From the NCBI GenBank assembly GCA_027623235.1, contig JAQBVJ010000006.1, positions 1 through 64,000 of the forward strand: 64,000 bases of DNA, read 5' to 3'. The notes below the pieces were generated by a model that ran no database searches, was not told the DNA's origin, and was given only the letters and a program-made list of their open reading frames with translations. The stretch is from Planctomycetota bacterium. Its GTDB lineage: Bacteria > Planctomycetota > Planctomycetia > Planctomycetales > Planctomycetaceae. Made by a program: the position numbers and the translations under genes. Position 1 is the first letter of the stretch, and every line of letters begins with the position of its first letter. Below, one piece after another: positions 46,880-56,360 of the stretch.

Positions 46880-46963
46880 ACGCGTCCGAAATAACTTCCC
46901 GACGCATGTCCCTTCTCCCCCGAGGGGAGAGGGGACGAAACCGGAAAGTTGTTTCGGACGCGT
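46880..46963. terminator. Composite palindrome between convergent genes
   Basis: Outer arms 46880-46899 (ACGCGTCCGAAATAACTTCC) and 46943-46963, inner arms GTCCCTTCTCCCC (46908-46920) and 46924-46936. The inner part belongs to the CCCTTCTCCCCC repeat. It fills nearly the whole gap between the convergent permease and oxidoreductase genes, so a bidirectional terminator role is likely, although there is no T-run. Confidence 0.65.
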
Positions 46964-46979
46964 TTCCAACCCTTCGACG

Positions 46980-48080
46980 TTACAGCTCGACTGGTTGCGA
47001 ATTGTTTCGGGCTGACTCCAGGCACGCGTTGAGGACCTGCTGGGTCTTCAATGACACCTCTGGCCAGAACGGGTCGCGGGTTCCGGAAATTACCAGGTCC
47101 GAAAAATTGCGGAACAGCTTCGTCTCCTGAGCTCCCGGTCGGCCGTTGCTGAACTCGGGCACGGGCACATGCCGGCTTCCGTTCCGCATATCGAAATCGC
47201 AGCCCTGAATCTCGAACGAGTGGCTTGCGACGTCGAAGCCACTGTCGCTGCCCCGGTACGGCAGGACAAAGTCGTCGACTCGAACGTAGCCCTTCGTGCC
47301 GCTCACGTGAGCCCACTGTTGATGCTCGGTTACGAACGAGCAGTAGAAGCTCGCCGAGACTCCGTTCGGCCAGAACATCTCGCCCGAGAATTCCACCGGG
47401 ACTGGATTCGGACTGTCCCCGCGCCCGAACTCGGTGAGCAGTCGCCCGGTGACTCGCTCGGGCAAAGCGTACTGCATGGCGAACAGCGTGAAGCGGATGT
47501 TGTACCAGCCGAGGTCGCCCAGGCAGCCCATCGATTCCAGGCTGCTGCTGACTCGGATGTTGCCCTCTTTGAAATCGTCCGGAGCGAAAAAGCTGAACTG
47601 CGTCGTGATGCGTCGCAGATCGCCGATCGAGCCCGTGTCGATCGTTTTGCGAATGGCCGGCAGACGGTCACTGTGCATGAACATGACGCCGTCCATGTAC
47701 TGCACGTTGTTCGCCTCGCACGCCGTGAGGATTTCCTGGACGTCGGCCAGCGTGTCGCCGCACGGTTTTTCGCCCATCACATGCTTGCCCGCCTCGGCCG
47801 CTTTGATGACCCACTCCTTGCGGATTCCAGTCGGCAGCGGGATGTAAACCGCGTCGATGTCATCTCGGGCGAGCAGTGCTTCGTAACTGCCGACCGCCTC
47901 CGGAGCCGGATCAAACGGCGCCTGAGCCTGGTTTTCGGAAATGTACTCCGCCGCGCGTTGTTCGCTGCGACTGGCGACGGCGACGAGAGTGGCATTGTCG
48001 CAATTCCAGATGGACTTCCAGTTTTTCTTCGCGATGAACGCCGTTCCTAGAATTCCCCAGCGACAGATTTCCTGAGCCAT
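46980..48080 (-). CDS. Gfo/Idh/MocA family oxidoreductase
   Basis: 366 residues from ATG 48080. The N-terminal Rossmann domain starts WGILGTAFIAKKN, and the family catalytic lysine is in EKPCGDTLADV near 100. The C-terminal domain carries the dinucleotide-independent sheet with GCLGDLGWYNIRF. Members oxidise or reduce sugars and polyols with NAD(P) and often serve inositol or keto-sugar metabolism. Planctomycetes encode dozens. The gene is alone in its orientation. No Tat signal, so cytoplasmic. Confidence 0.93.
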   Translation of the reverse strand: MAQEICRWGILGTAFIAKKNWKSIWNCDNATLVAVASRSEQRAAEYISENQAQAPFDPAPEAVGSYEALLARDDIDAVYIPLPTGIRKEWVIKAAEAGKHVMGEKPCGDTLADVQEILTACEANNVQYMDGVMFMHSDRLPAIRKTIDTGSIGDLRRITTQFSFFAPDDFKEGNIRVSSSLESMGCLGDLGWYNIRFTLFAMQYALPERVTGRLLTEFGRGDSPNPVPVEFSGEMFWPNGVSASFYCSFVTEHQQWAHVSGTKGYVRVDDFVLPYRGSDSGFDVASHSFEIQGCDFDMRNGSRHVPVPEFSNGRPGAQETKLFRNFSDLVISGTRDPFWPEVSLKTQQVLNACLESARNNSQPVEL

Positions 48081-48480
48081 AAGTCCGATATTCCTTGAGT
48101 TGGTCCGATGAGAGTCGATTGTGAGAGTCAGCCACTCCCCGGAGTTGTGCTGAATGTCGCCTTTCGCTCCGCGAAAGCAGCGCTACTTTCGCAGAGCGAA
48201 AGGCGACATTCAGCATGACTCCGCTGCCATCGGGAGAGGGGCAAAAAATGCGTAACTTCAAAACTCACGTTTCGGGTGACTCGTCAGAGTGATTTGACGG
48301 GCCGCCGGGGAACGGTAGCAGGTCGCTTCTTCGACACCAGTGAGTCGAGCGGCGGCTTTTCCTGCCAAACGGGACGTGCGATTCGCAAAAGTCTTGCGCG
48401 ACGGCCTCGTCGTTTTCCGACTTGCCCCGTCGGCCGCTAAACTGGGATCGAAATTCAAATTACTTCAGAACGGTCCCGCC
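48081..48480. promoter_or_regulatory. Divergent region carrying a long palindrome
   Basis: 400 bp between the oxidoreductase (-) and the peptidase (+), so it must hold both promoters. The main structure is the palindrome 48140-48223. A plus-strand frame that extends the peptidase upstream to 48340 has no ribosome-binding site and reads as non-coding. No -10/-35 pair was called. Confidence 0.45.
48140..48223. repeat. Long palindrome, TGTCGCCTTTCGC family, copy 2
   Basis: Arms 48140-48177 and 48186-48223 match at 35 of 38 positions, and the inner 30 bp at 29 of 30, around an 8-nt loop (CAGCGCTA). The core GTCGCCTTTCGC with GCGAAAG matches 27990-28014. RNA from either strand would fold into a very stable stem. 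Confidence 0.9.
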
Positions 48481-50763
48481 ATGCCCGCTTCCCGCTTCGC
48501 GATTGCGATTTGTCTTTGCAGTGTTTCTCTCGTCTCGTTCGCCACGGCGCAGGATGGTGAGAAGAAAAAAGGCGAGGCCGCAAAGAAACCGGACCCGTCA
48601 CTGCTGACGGTCGACCGAATCTTTAACAGCAGCGATTTCACTTCGCAGTCCGCCTCGGCGACCTGGCTGCCCGACGGGTCGGGGTACACGACGCTGGAGA
48701 ATTCCGGCAAGACAACGGCGAAAGACATTGTCCGTCACTCGCCGGATTCGGCGGAGAAATCGATCCTCGTGAGTGCTGCGCAACTGACGCCGGATCTTGA
48801 GACCGGGCCGATCACCATTGAGGGGTACGAGTTTTCGAAAGACCACTCGCGGGTGCTCATCTTCACAAATTCGAAGCGTGTCTGGCGGCGAAATACCCGT
48901 GGCAATTACTGGGTGCTCGACCGATCGTCGAACGACCTGCGGAAGCTCGGTGGCGACGGTCCTGCATCGACGATGATGTTTGCAAAGTTTTCTCCGAGTG
49001 CCGACCGCGTTGCCTACGTGAGGCACCGCAACATTTACGTTGAGGATATTTCGAGCGGCGAAATCACGAAGCTCACCGAAACACCGACGGACGACATCAT
49101 CAATGGGACATTCGACTGGGTTTACGAAGAGGAGCTCAGTCTGCGTGACGGATTTCGCTGGAGCCCCGATGGAAACGCGATCGCGTTCTGGCAGCTCAAC
49201 ACGGAAGGCGTGCGACGATTTCCGCTGGTGAATAACGCGGCGGGGTTTTATCCCGAGGTGCAGTGGTTTGCGTATCCGAAAACCGGCGAGACGAATCCCG
49301 CCTGCCGACTGGGCGTAGTCGATCTTCGCACGCGAGACACAAAGTTTCTGGCCGTTCCGGGCGACTCGCGGGACCACTACATCGCAAGAATGGACTGGGC
49401 CGGCAACTCAAACGAGATCGTTCTGCAGCAGCTCAACCGGCTTCAGAATCGAAACTCCGTCATGCTGGCAGACGTCGCCAGCGACCGGATCCGAACCATT
49501 CTCACTTCGGTCGACGACGCGTGGGTCGACGTTCACGACGAAATGCACTGGGTTGAGGATCATTCAAAATTCACGTGGGTCAGCGAGCACGACGGCTGGC
49601 GTCATATCTATCTGGCCTCGCGTGACGGTGGGAAGTCATCGCTGATCACGGATGTGAAGTTCGACGCTGTCGAGCTTCTTGAAGTCGATGAAAAGGCCCG
49701 TCTGGTTTACTTCATCGCGTCTCCGGACAACCCGACTCAGCGATACCTGTACGTGGTCGGATTCGACGGAACGGGTCTGAAACGCGTGACTCCTGAGGAC
49801 CAGCCGGGGACTCATGGGTACTCGATCTCGCCAGGCGGCCGGTATGCGGTGCACTCTTATTCGTCGTTTGACGTGCCGACGATGACTGACATTGTGGAGC
49901 TGCCATCGCACAGGTCGGTCAAGTCGCTCGCCACGAACGAAAAGCTGAAGGCGACGCTGGAAAAAGTGGCTCGCGAGCCGGTTGAATTGTTCCGCGTCAA
50001 CATCGGCGACGGCATCGACCTCGACGCGTGGTGCATCAAGCCGCCGGGCTTCGACAAGACGAAAAAATACCCGCTGCTGATTTACGTTTATGGCGAGCCG
50101 GCCGGTCAGACGGTCCTCGATCGCTGGGGCGGCACCAGCTACCTGTGGCATCAGATGATGGCTCAAAAGGGCTACGTCGTGATGAGCTTTGATAATCGAG
50201 GCACGCCGGCTCCGCGTGGTCGCGAGTGGCGGAAAAGTGTCTACCGCAAGGTCGGAGATCTCCACCCGCAGGACCAGGCGGCCGCTGCGCGAGCTGTGCT
50301 CAAATCGCGAACGTATCTGGATTCCAACCGAGTCGGCATCTGGGGCTGGAGCGGTGGCGGCTCGTCGACTCTGCATGCGATGTTCAAGTTTCCGGAGCTC
50401 TACCACACGGGCATCTCGATCGCTCCCGTCCCGAATCAGCGCTACTACGACACGATTTACCAGGAGCGCTACATGGGCCTGCCGCGAGACAACGTCGAGG
50501 GTTACCGCCAGGGTTCAGCGATGAATTTCGCATCGGGGTTGAAGGGCAACCTGCTCGTCATTCACGGAACGGGCGATGACAACTGCCATTACCAGACGAC
50601 GGAGTTGCTGATCAACGAGCTCATCCGGCACAACAAACCGTTTTCGATGTTCGCCTATCCGAACCGGACGCACTCGATTCGCGAGGGGAAGAATACGACG
50701 CGGCATCTGCGAGGACTGATGACAAAGTTTTTTCTCGATAATCTGCCGGCCGGCGGGCGATGA
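48481..50763 (+). CDS. Exported DPP-IV-like S9 peptidase
   Basis: 760 residues from ATG 48481, which starts a good signal peptide (FAIAICLCSVSLVSFATA). The N-terminal part is a DPP-IV beta-propeller (about 40-490) with the double-Glu motif in DWVYEEELSLRDGFRWSPDG that binds the substrate amino terminus. The C-terminal alpha/beta hydrolase has the nucleophile in GWSGGGSS, Asp in HGTGDDNCHY and His in YPNRTHSI. Together these indicate an S9B dipeptidyl peptidase acting on peptides outside the cytoplasm, releasing N-terminal dipeptides, often after Pro. Length is usual for the family. Confidence 0.94.
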   Translation: MPASRFAIAICLCSVSLVSFATAQDGEKKKGEAAKKPDPSLLTVDRIFNSSDFTSQSASATWLPDGSGYTTLENSGKTTAKDIVRHSPDSAEKSILVSAAQLTPDLETGPITIEGYEFSKDHSRVLIFTNSKRVWRRNTRGNYWVLDRSSNDLRKLGGDGPASTMMFAKFSPSADRVAYVRHRNIYVEDISSGEITKLTETPTDDIINGTFDWVYEEELSLRDGFRWSPDGNAIAFWQLNTEGVRRFPLVNNAAGFYPEVQWFAYPKTGETNPACRLGVVDLRTRDTKFLAVPGDSRDHYIARMDWAGNSNEIVLQQLNRLQNRNSVMLADVASDRIRTILTSVDDAWVDVHDEMHWVEDHSKFTWVSEHDGWRHIYLASRDGGKSSLITDVKFDAVELLEVDEKARLVYFIASPDNPTQRYLYVVGFDGTGLKRVTPEDQPGTHGYSISPGGRYAVHSYSSFDVPTMTDIVELPSHRSVKSLATNEKLKATLEKVAREPVELFRVNIGDGIDLDAWCIKPPGFDKTKKYPLLIYVYGEPAGQTVLDRWGGTSYLWHQMMAQKGYVVMSFDNRGTPAPRGREWRKSVYRKVGDLHPQDQAAAARAVLKSRTYLDSNRVGIWGWSGGGSSTLHAMFKFPELYHTGISIAPVPNQRYYDTIYQERYMGLPRDNVEGYRQGSAMNFASGLKGNLLVIHGTGDDNCHYQTTELLINELIRHNKPFSMFAYPNRTHSIREGKNTTRHLRGLMTKFFLDNLPAGGR

Positions 50764-50886
50764 CTCGGTGGAGCGATTGGGTTTTCTGCAGAGGCCACCA
50801 CCAGTGGTGTCCTGAGAGCACGCAATCGAGACTGGAAAGCCGGCCACTCGAACCGGATACTCCGCCGCATCCAGAACTCACCCGGA

Positions 50887-51525
50887 GTGACCTACGTGGC
50901 CGTCGTTGAACTTGAAGTCTCTTTCCCGCACCAGGACCCGCCGCCACACATTGCGGAATTCCTCGACGAGGCCAACTCACGCGTCGATGAAGTTCTGCAG
51001 CATGTCCGTGTCCGCCAGGCCAGCTTTGTGCCGAGCGATTTTCACGCGGTGTACGACGCCCTGTGTGTCATTGTCGATTCAAGCCTCGCTCCCGGCCACG
51101 TTTTCTGCGAGTGGGGCAGCGGAGTGGGAGTGGTTGCGTGCCTGGCAGCTCTCATGGAATTCGATGCGTGTGGCATCGAGATTCAGGACCACCTGGTCGA
51201 AGCCTCACGCGAACTGGCCGACGAGTTTGAGCTCGATGTGGAATTCATCACGGGCAGCTTTGTTCCGCACGGAGGTCAGTCGCGAGTCGACGAGAACTTT
51301 GAACACGACGCGCACTGGATCGACGGTGAGGCGGACAATTCGTACGAGGAACTTGGCATCGCCCCTGAGGAGTTTGATATTTTCTTTGCTTACCCGTGGC
51401 CGGGTGAGGAGCACGTGATCTCTGAGCTGTTCGATTTCTGTGCCGCGGACGGAGCCCTCCTCGTCATGTACACCGCGATGGATGGGGTCCGGATCCAGCG
51501 AAAGGTTTCCGATCGAGCTGACTGA
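50887..51525 (+). CDS. Class I SAM-dependent methyltransferase-like protein
   Basis: 212 residues from GTG 50887 (another GTG at 50896 is possible). The SAM loop is FCEWGSGVGVVACLAAL near 80-95, followed by GIEIQDHLVEASRELA where the acidic residue would bind the ribose. The late DIFFAYPWPGEEHVISELF replaces the usual motif IV. Compared with standard methyltransferases the N-terminal 60 residues are helical and may form a lid. No partner or substrate is indicated by neighbours. It follows the peptidase after 123 bp. Confidence 0.8.
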   Translation: MTYVAVVELEVSFPHQDPPPHIAEFLDEANSRVDEVLQHVRVRQASFVPSDFHAVYDALCVIVDSSLAPGHVFCEWGSGVGVVACLAALMEFDACGIEIQDHLVEASRELADEFELDVEFITGSFVPHGGQSRVDENFEHDAHWIDGEADNSYEELGIAPEEFDIFFAYPWPGEEHVISELFDFCAADGALLVMYTAMDGVRIQRKVSDRAD

Positions 51526-51691
51526 AACCGCCACAGACAACAGGCCGCCAGGAAGCCGAGTTGTTGTCGTAACAGACAAACCGGCCCGACGTCGCGCGGA
51601 ACGCGTTTTGAGACGCGGGGATTCGGAAGATTTCGAGCGATTGTCGTTAAACTCGAAGAGAGATGCAGCCTCACTCATTCTGGATTGACCG

Positions 51692-52633
51692 ATGAACGAC
51701 GACGAACAGACAAGCCCTCGCAATACAATCCTCCGACGCATCTGCCTCATCCAGGTCGGCATCATCGCCGGCGGAACCGCGCTTCTATTTGTCATGATGT
51801 CGCGCGACTTCGGATTCTTCTGGCACGCGTTTCTGCTGGGCGGGCTCGGGGCGAGCATCGCTTTGCAGCGAAACATCTCGAAGAAGTCGGACGAGGAACT
51901 GAAATTCCTCGCCGGCGACCAAATCGCGATTGCGATGCCGGTTCTGTACGGGTGCGTCATGGCTGCGGTCACGTACGGGATGTTCATGTCGAACCTTGTC
52001 GCGGGAGATTCCAGCGGCGGGTTACTGTCCAGCAATGTGTTTCCTGTGTTCGTTCTGCTTGAGCAACCGCCGGCGGAAGAGCGTCTAAAAGATGAAGACA
52101 AAGACGACGACGACGATGATGAATCGCCCGGCGGTGAAGAAACGCCGGGAGAAGTAGTTGAAACAGAAACCGCTCCAGTGACCGGCGCAGAGACGAAGCC
52201 GGAAACAGAGATAAAGCCGGAAACGGATGCGAATCCTGAGACGGAATCACCGGCCCCACTCGCGACCGACAAGGAAGCGACGGGTGAAACAGAACCCGCG
52301 TCGCCCGCCAAAGAGGACACGCCGGAAGAGACAGAACTGGTGTCAAACCAGGAAGCGACTCTCGATTCAATCGACGAGCCCGCGAATGGCCTGCGAAACG
52401 AGTCCGGTAAAGGCGTGACCTGGGCGGACTTTTTCCGCATGCGACCTGCGACAACCGAGGACCTCGGCAAGCTCTTCGTGTGGTGCTTCCTTGCCGGCTA
52501 CTCCGAGAGTTTCGTGACGGGCCTCCTCAGCCGACTCGAACAAACCGGAAGCCGCCCCGCCGGAGGCAATCCGACAGAAAGCGGGGACTTGCCGGCGGCT
52601 CAGCCGGCAAACAGGCGAAAACGCTCCAGCTGA
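51692..52633 (+). CDS. Membrane protein with acidic repeat linker
   Basis: 313 residues. Membrane helices near 18-36 (IQVGIIAGGTALLFVMM), 45-58 and 80-102 (MPVLYGCVMAAVTYGMFM) precede a very acidic linker with a DDDDDDE run and repeated ETxPxTGAET/KPETE blocks (130-230). A conserved-looking C-terminal region follows (TWADFFRMRPATTEDLGKLFVWCFLAGYSESFVTGLLSRLE), which could re-enter the membrane. No known family. The linker suggests a flexible charged spacer between two membrane modules. Confidence 0.75.
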   Translation: MNDDEQTSPRNTILRRICLIQVGIIAGGTALLFVMMSRDFGFFWHAFLLGGLGASIALQRNISKKSDEELKFLAGDQIAIAMPVLYGCVMAAVTYGMFMSNLVAGDSSGGLLSSNVFPVFVLLEQPPAEERLKDEDKDDDDDDESPGGEETPGEVVETETAPVTGAETKPETEIKPETDANPETESPAPLATDKEATGETEPASPAKEDTPEETELVSNQEATLDSIDEPANGLRNESGKGVTWADFFRMRPATTEDLGKLFVWCFLAGYSESFVTGLLSRLEQTGSRPAGGNPTESGDLPAAQPANRRKRSS

Positions 52634-53010
52634 AAACGAGTTTGATCCGGAACTGGGCCATCATCGGCCTTTGCCGCCAGCTGAGTGATTGAGTGTCTAC
52701 GATCAAAAAGCTGCGAGGCGTCTATTTGCTCTATGACTCGTTCATCTGCTGAAACTCTCGCCGGATCGCTCGGGTACCGCCGGAAATGAGCTTCGACGAT
52801 CATGTGGTCGATGCGCAGCCGCTCTGTGGACGATGAGTCTTGTCTCGCGTCATCTCACAGGAACTTCTCATTTTCTGGGAATTCTGAGTTGCGCCGTGAG
52901 CAAACTTTCGCCGCGGGCTCGTGAGCGCCAGAGTTTTCGACGCCACTGTTTTCGACTCCGTGATGCGCAGGCAATCCGGCCAGTTAATTCCGTCTCAAAG
53001 GGGAAGCGTC
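52634..53010. other. Intergenic gap, nothing specific seen
   Basis: 377 bp upstream of the large exported protein. No repeat arm or domain-bearing frame was recognised. A minus-strand frame at 52600-52803 has no ribosome-binding site and overlaps the preceding gene. Confidence 0.45.
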
Positions 53011-55941
53011 ATGCGAGCCGTCCAACACCTCTTGCTTTTTGCTCTGGCCGTTTCGCACACAGGTGTTTGCGAGGTGCTCGGGCAGGACGAAAAGCCGCAG
53101 GCTCCGCTGCCGTTTAACCTCAAGGTGGAGACGTATCGCGACAAAGACGGCGATGCGATGGTGTTTGCTCTGAAACTGGAGCAGCCATTTCTTGCCGAGG
53201 AGTTTGAGAAGAGCAACTACCTGCGGCTGTCGTCTCTCAGCGACGGGGCGTATCTCATCTACCCTCGGGAAACGCGATTCCAGCAGAAGCACGCCGAGTT
53301 TTACGGACGCCTCAGATCAACTGATGCGGGCGGCACGGGCAAAGACGGAGACGGCAAAGCGAAGGTACGGCTGTCGTACGAGATCGTTTCGGAAAACCTC
53401 GACGGCTCACGGAAGGTGGACGAGCGGCACGCAGACATCGAGATCGACATTCCGAAAGCAGAAACCGGCATCCTGAAGATTTATCAGGACTGGGCCCGAC
53501 GGCAGAACGATCACTTTGCCAACCTGCTGACCTACTACCCGGACGAGTCCTTCTTCGAGTACGTGCTGCTGCAGTCCCAGGACCGGTACGGAGTCAAACC
53601 GCCCGCGTTTCTTCGACCCTCGCGCGGGACGACGGAAAACGAAGTCGATCTTTATCACATCTTCAGCGGCGGGCTCTCTGTGCAGCAGTCGCTCCAGCGG
53701 CAAACGCTCAGTTCCGGCCCGCAGATCGGGGACCTTGACGCACACATCAGTCAGCTCTCGCCGCCGAACATCCAGTCGCACGACTATGAAAAGCTGCTCA
53801 AGGACAAAGGGGCCGAGCCCGCTGTGCCAGACATTGCCAGACTGATTCCGGCCAGCCAGTACATGCTCAAGCTGAATTCGATGGAGGCGGCGAATTCGCT
53901 GATGGAGCTGTCGACCGAGTGGGGCGAGAATCTGCTGCGGCTGTTCACAATCAACGCGCGGGACGCTCATTTGAAGGAGAAGTACGAGCGGCAGCTGGCC
54001 GTGAGTTCCGCTGGACTGAGCGAACTCTTCAAAGCCGGCGTCGTGACAGAGCTGGCTGTCACCGGCTCGGACTTCTTTATCGCCGAGGGGACCGACCTGA
54101 CGCTCATTCTGAAAGTCGCCAAAGAAAAAGAGTTTCAGCAGGCGGCCGATACCTGGCTGGCGGCCGCTCAAGAGGCGAACCCGGGCCTCAACATTCGTGA
54201 GTTCAACTACCGCGGCCATCGAGTCGCGGCCCGGTACCGTGACGACCGGACAGTCAGCTCGTTCGTGGTTTCCACCGATGGCTACGCGGTCTTCTCCAAC
54301 AGTCACGTCGTCGTGCGGCGGATCATCGACACTCTCATCCAGGCCGCGTCGTCGCTGCATGCGGCTGCGGATTTCCGGTACGTCTCAACAATTCTTCCGC
54401 CGAGCAATGCCGCCGGCGACGCCTACCTCTACGCGTCGGACGCGTTTCTGCGGCATCTGTTGAGCCCGGAATTCAAGATCGCCGAGAAGCGACGGCTGCT
54501 CAGCTTTAACAATCTGGTGATGCTGAATAATGCCTCAATGTTCTACCGGCTTGAGCATGGCAGATCGCCGACGTCACTGAACGACCTGATCGAAGGACGA
54601 TTTGTGAACTCGTCGAAAATCGTCGACCCGACCGGTGGAGCCTTCGCGTTTGATGCCGGACGGGATACGTGTACCAGCTCACTCTATAACCGGATCAAGT
54701 ACCTCACGCCGATCGTTGAGCTGCGTGTCGATCGGATTTCGCAGCGAGAACAGCAGGAATACACCCGCTACAGCCAGCGATACCAGCAGGAGTACAAGCA
54801 GTACTTCGGACCGCTGGCCGCACGGATCTCGACGGGCGATACCGTTCGATTTGAAACGTGCATTCTGCCGTTGCAGAACGGCTCGCTCGACCGCGATCTG
54901 AAGGGGATGCTCGATGAGAAACCGCAACCAATCTCGACGGACGGCATCGCAAAGTCGGCGGTCAAGTCGCTGTTTCTGTCGCCCGGCCGAGCTCAAGTCG
55001 CGGGGTTTCTGCGAGGGATTCCCGGGATCCAGGAGGCCCTCGAAGCCGACCCGACTCTGACGGACATGTCGTGGGTCGGCGATCAGATTTCGCTCCACTT
55101 CTGCGACGATGACACGATCCTCGAAATCGACCCGTCCCGACTGAAGCAGATTTCTCAATTGATGGCGATCCCGGTTTCGCAACAGCTACTCATTGCGACG
55201 CTGTTGACCGCGACGAACCTGCCGGTCTATTTCACGATCGATGTTGAAGATGAGCAGAAGGCCGAACGACTGCTGGACGAAGTCGCGTCGCGCATCTTTC
55301 TCAAAGGTGGCGACATCTTCGGGCTGAAGTCCAGCGTCGATTCGTACCGCGTACCGGACTACAGGAAGCGCCGTATCCAGGTCCTGTCATTTCAGCTTTA
55401 TGCGCTGAAAATTCGGCTGCACATGTCGCTCGTGAAGGGCCGGCTCGTCGCCGCGACGCGGCCTGAGACACTGAAGGAGGTCATCGACGCTTCCGAAGCC
55501 GACGCCAGGAAGGGAGAGACGCGACTGGCTCACGCAATGGTCCGCGTCAATCTACGAGCCATGAATCGGATGAAAGGCGACGTGCGAATGTACTGGGCCG
55601 AAAAGGCCCGCCTGGCCTCGCACCGCAACATCATGCCGATTTACAACCTCATCAGCCTGTACGACGTGCCGGTCGGCGAGGTGAACCGGCTGTCCGACGC
55701 AAAGTACGGCGTGACGTATTTCTGCCCCGGCGGCGGCGAGTACGTTTACGACAAGGCTCGTGACCAGGTTTCGTCGACCGTCTTCGGCAACCGTCAAAAC
55801 GCCCGGCAGGACGTGACCGAGGACGGCAAATCCGGCTTCGACCGCTTCTTTAACAGCCTCGACGAAATCAACGCGTCGCTGAGGTTCACCGATGGCGCCA
55901 CAATCGCCACCGTCGAGATTGTCCGGTCAAAGAAGGAATAG
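53011..55941 (+). CDS. Large exported protein of unknown function
   Basis: 976 residues from ATG 53011 (AAAGGGGAAG 7 bp upstream), with a signal peptide (MRAVQHLLLFALAVSHTGVC). No named family is recognised over most of the length. It is mixed alpha/beta with a helical region at 290-420. One patch near 495-545 (NASMFYRLEHGRSPTSLNDL then VDPTGGAFAFD) resembles the extracellular part of type II secretion pseudopilins. The C-terminal part has YFCPGGGEYVYD. It is probably an envelope protein shared among planctomycetes. Bounded by non-coding gaps on both sides, it appears to be a single-gene transcript. Confidence 0.8.
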   Translation: MRAVQHLLLFALAVSHTGVCEVLGQDEKPQAPLPFNLKVETYRDKDGDAMVFALKLEQPFLAEEFEKSNYLRLSSLSDGAYLIYPRETRFQQKHAEFYGRLRSTDAGGTGKDGDGKAKVRLSYEIVSENLDGSRKVDERHADIEIDIPKAETGILKIYQDWARRQNDHFANLLTYYPDESFFEYVLLQSQDRYGVKPPAFLRPSRGTTENEVDLYHIFSGGLSVQQSLQRQTLSSGPQIGDLDAHISQLSPPNIQSHDYEKLLKDKGAEPAVPDIARLIPASQYMLKLNSMEAANSLMELSTEWGENLLRLFTINARDAHLKEKYERQLAVSSAGLSELFKAGVVTELAVTGSDFFIAEGTDLTLILKVAKEKEFQQAADTWLAAAQEANPGLNIREFNYRGHRVAARYRDDRTVSSFVVSTDGYAVFSNSHVVVRRIIDTLIQAASSLHAAADFRYVSTILPPSNAAGDAYLYASDAFLRHLLSPEFKIAEKRRLLSFNNLVMLNNASMFYRLEHGRSPTSLNDLIEGRFVNSSKIVDPTGGAFAFDAGRDTCTSSLYNRIKYLTPIVELRVDRISQREQQEYTRYSQRYQQEYKQYFGPLAARISTGDTVRFETCILPLQNGSLDRDLKGMLDEKPQPISTDGIAKSAVKSLFLSPGRAQVAGFLRGIPGIQEALEADPTLTDMSWVGDQISLHFCDDDTILEIDPSRLKQISQLMAIPVSQQLLIATLLTATNLPVYFTIDVEDEQKAERLLDEVASRIFLKGGDIFGLKSSVDSYRVPDYRKRRIQVLSFQLYALKIRLHMSLVKGRLVAATRPETLKEVIDASEADARKGETRLAHAMVRVNLRAMNRMKGDVRMYWAEKARLASHRNIMPIYNLISLYDVPVGEVNRLSDAKYGVTYFCPGGGEYVYDKARDQVSSTVFGNRQNARQDVTEDGKSGFDRFFNSLDEINASLRFTDGATIATVEIVRSKKE

Positions 55942-55955
55942 AAGCGTTCGTAATT

Positions 55956-56158
55956 GGGAGGGCGAGGCCAGTGCTGTGCCCATGAATGCAGGCGGATTTC
56001 TCCGAAATCCGCATGTTTTATGGCGAGGAATCGTGAGCTCGCGCGATCAAGGGCTATTTTGACTTGCGCCCGCCGAGTGATTGCGACCCGTCATCACTGC
56101 GGATTTCGGAGAAATCCGCCTACGGTCAAGATGTGCACAGCACTGGCCTCGCCCTCCC
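55956..56158. repeat. 203-bp concentric palindrome with 24-bp perfect ends
   Basis: Outer arms 55956-55979 (GGGAGGGCGAGGCCAGTGCT plus GTGC) and 56135-56158 are perfect reverse complements. Inside lie two inverted copies of the hairpin GCGGATTTC-TCC-GAAATCCGC (55992-56012 and 56099-56119), about 86 bp apart. The hairpin is the same as in the outer arms of 34796-35255. No open frame or transposase. The whole resembles a MITE with terminal inverted repeats; no target duplication was seen. Confidence 0.85.
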
Positions 56159-56241
56159 CCGCGAAGATCAGTCCTTGACTGGTGGGACGTGAACTTGGAT
56201 TTTTCGGTCGTCAGGCCTGCTCGCCGTGCGCGCTTTCACGT

Positions 56242-56309
56242 CTCACACAAAGGCACGAAGACGCAAAGAACGGAATAGAACCTTTTGTGTCTTCGTGCCT
56301 TTGTGTGAG
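56242..56309. repeat. Inverted repeat, 21-bp perfect arms
   Basis: CTCACACAAAGGCACGAAGAC at 56242-56262 pairs with its complement at 56289-56309 around 26 bp. It lies 83 bp after the palindrome 55956-56158 and 52 bp before the end of the convergent DUF3592 gene. Confidence 0.85.
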
Positions 56310-56360
56310 TCTTCGTTTGGGTGCGACGATGCCGCGTTGCGGGTGAGTCCAATTCAACGA

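Noticed and set aside
51205-52470. 421-codon open frame on the minus strand
   Set aside because: Antisense to the methyltransferase and the acidic membrane protein; its Ser/Val-rich repeats mirror the Glu/Thr/Pro repeats of the real gene.
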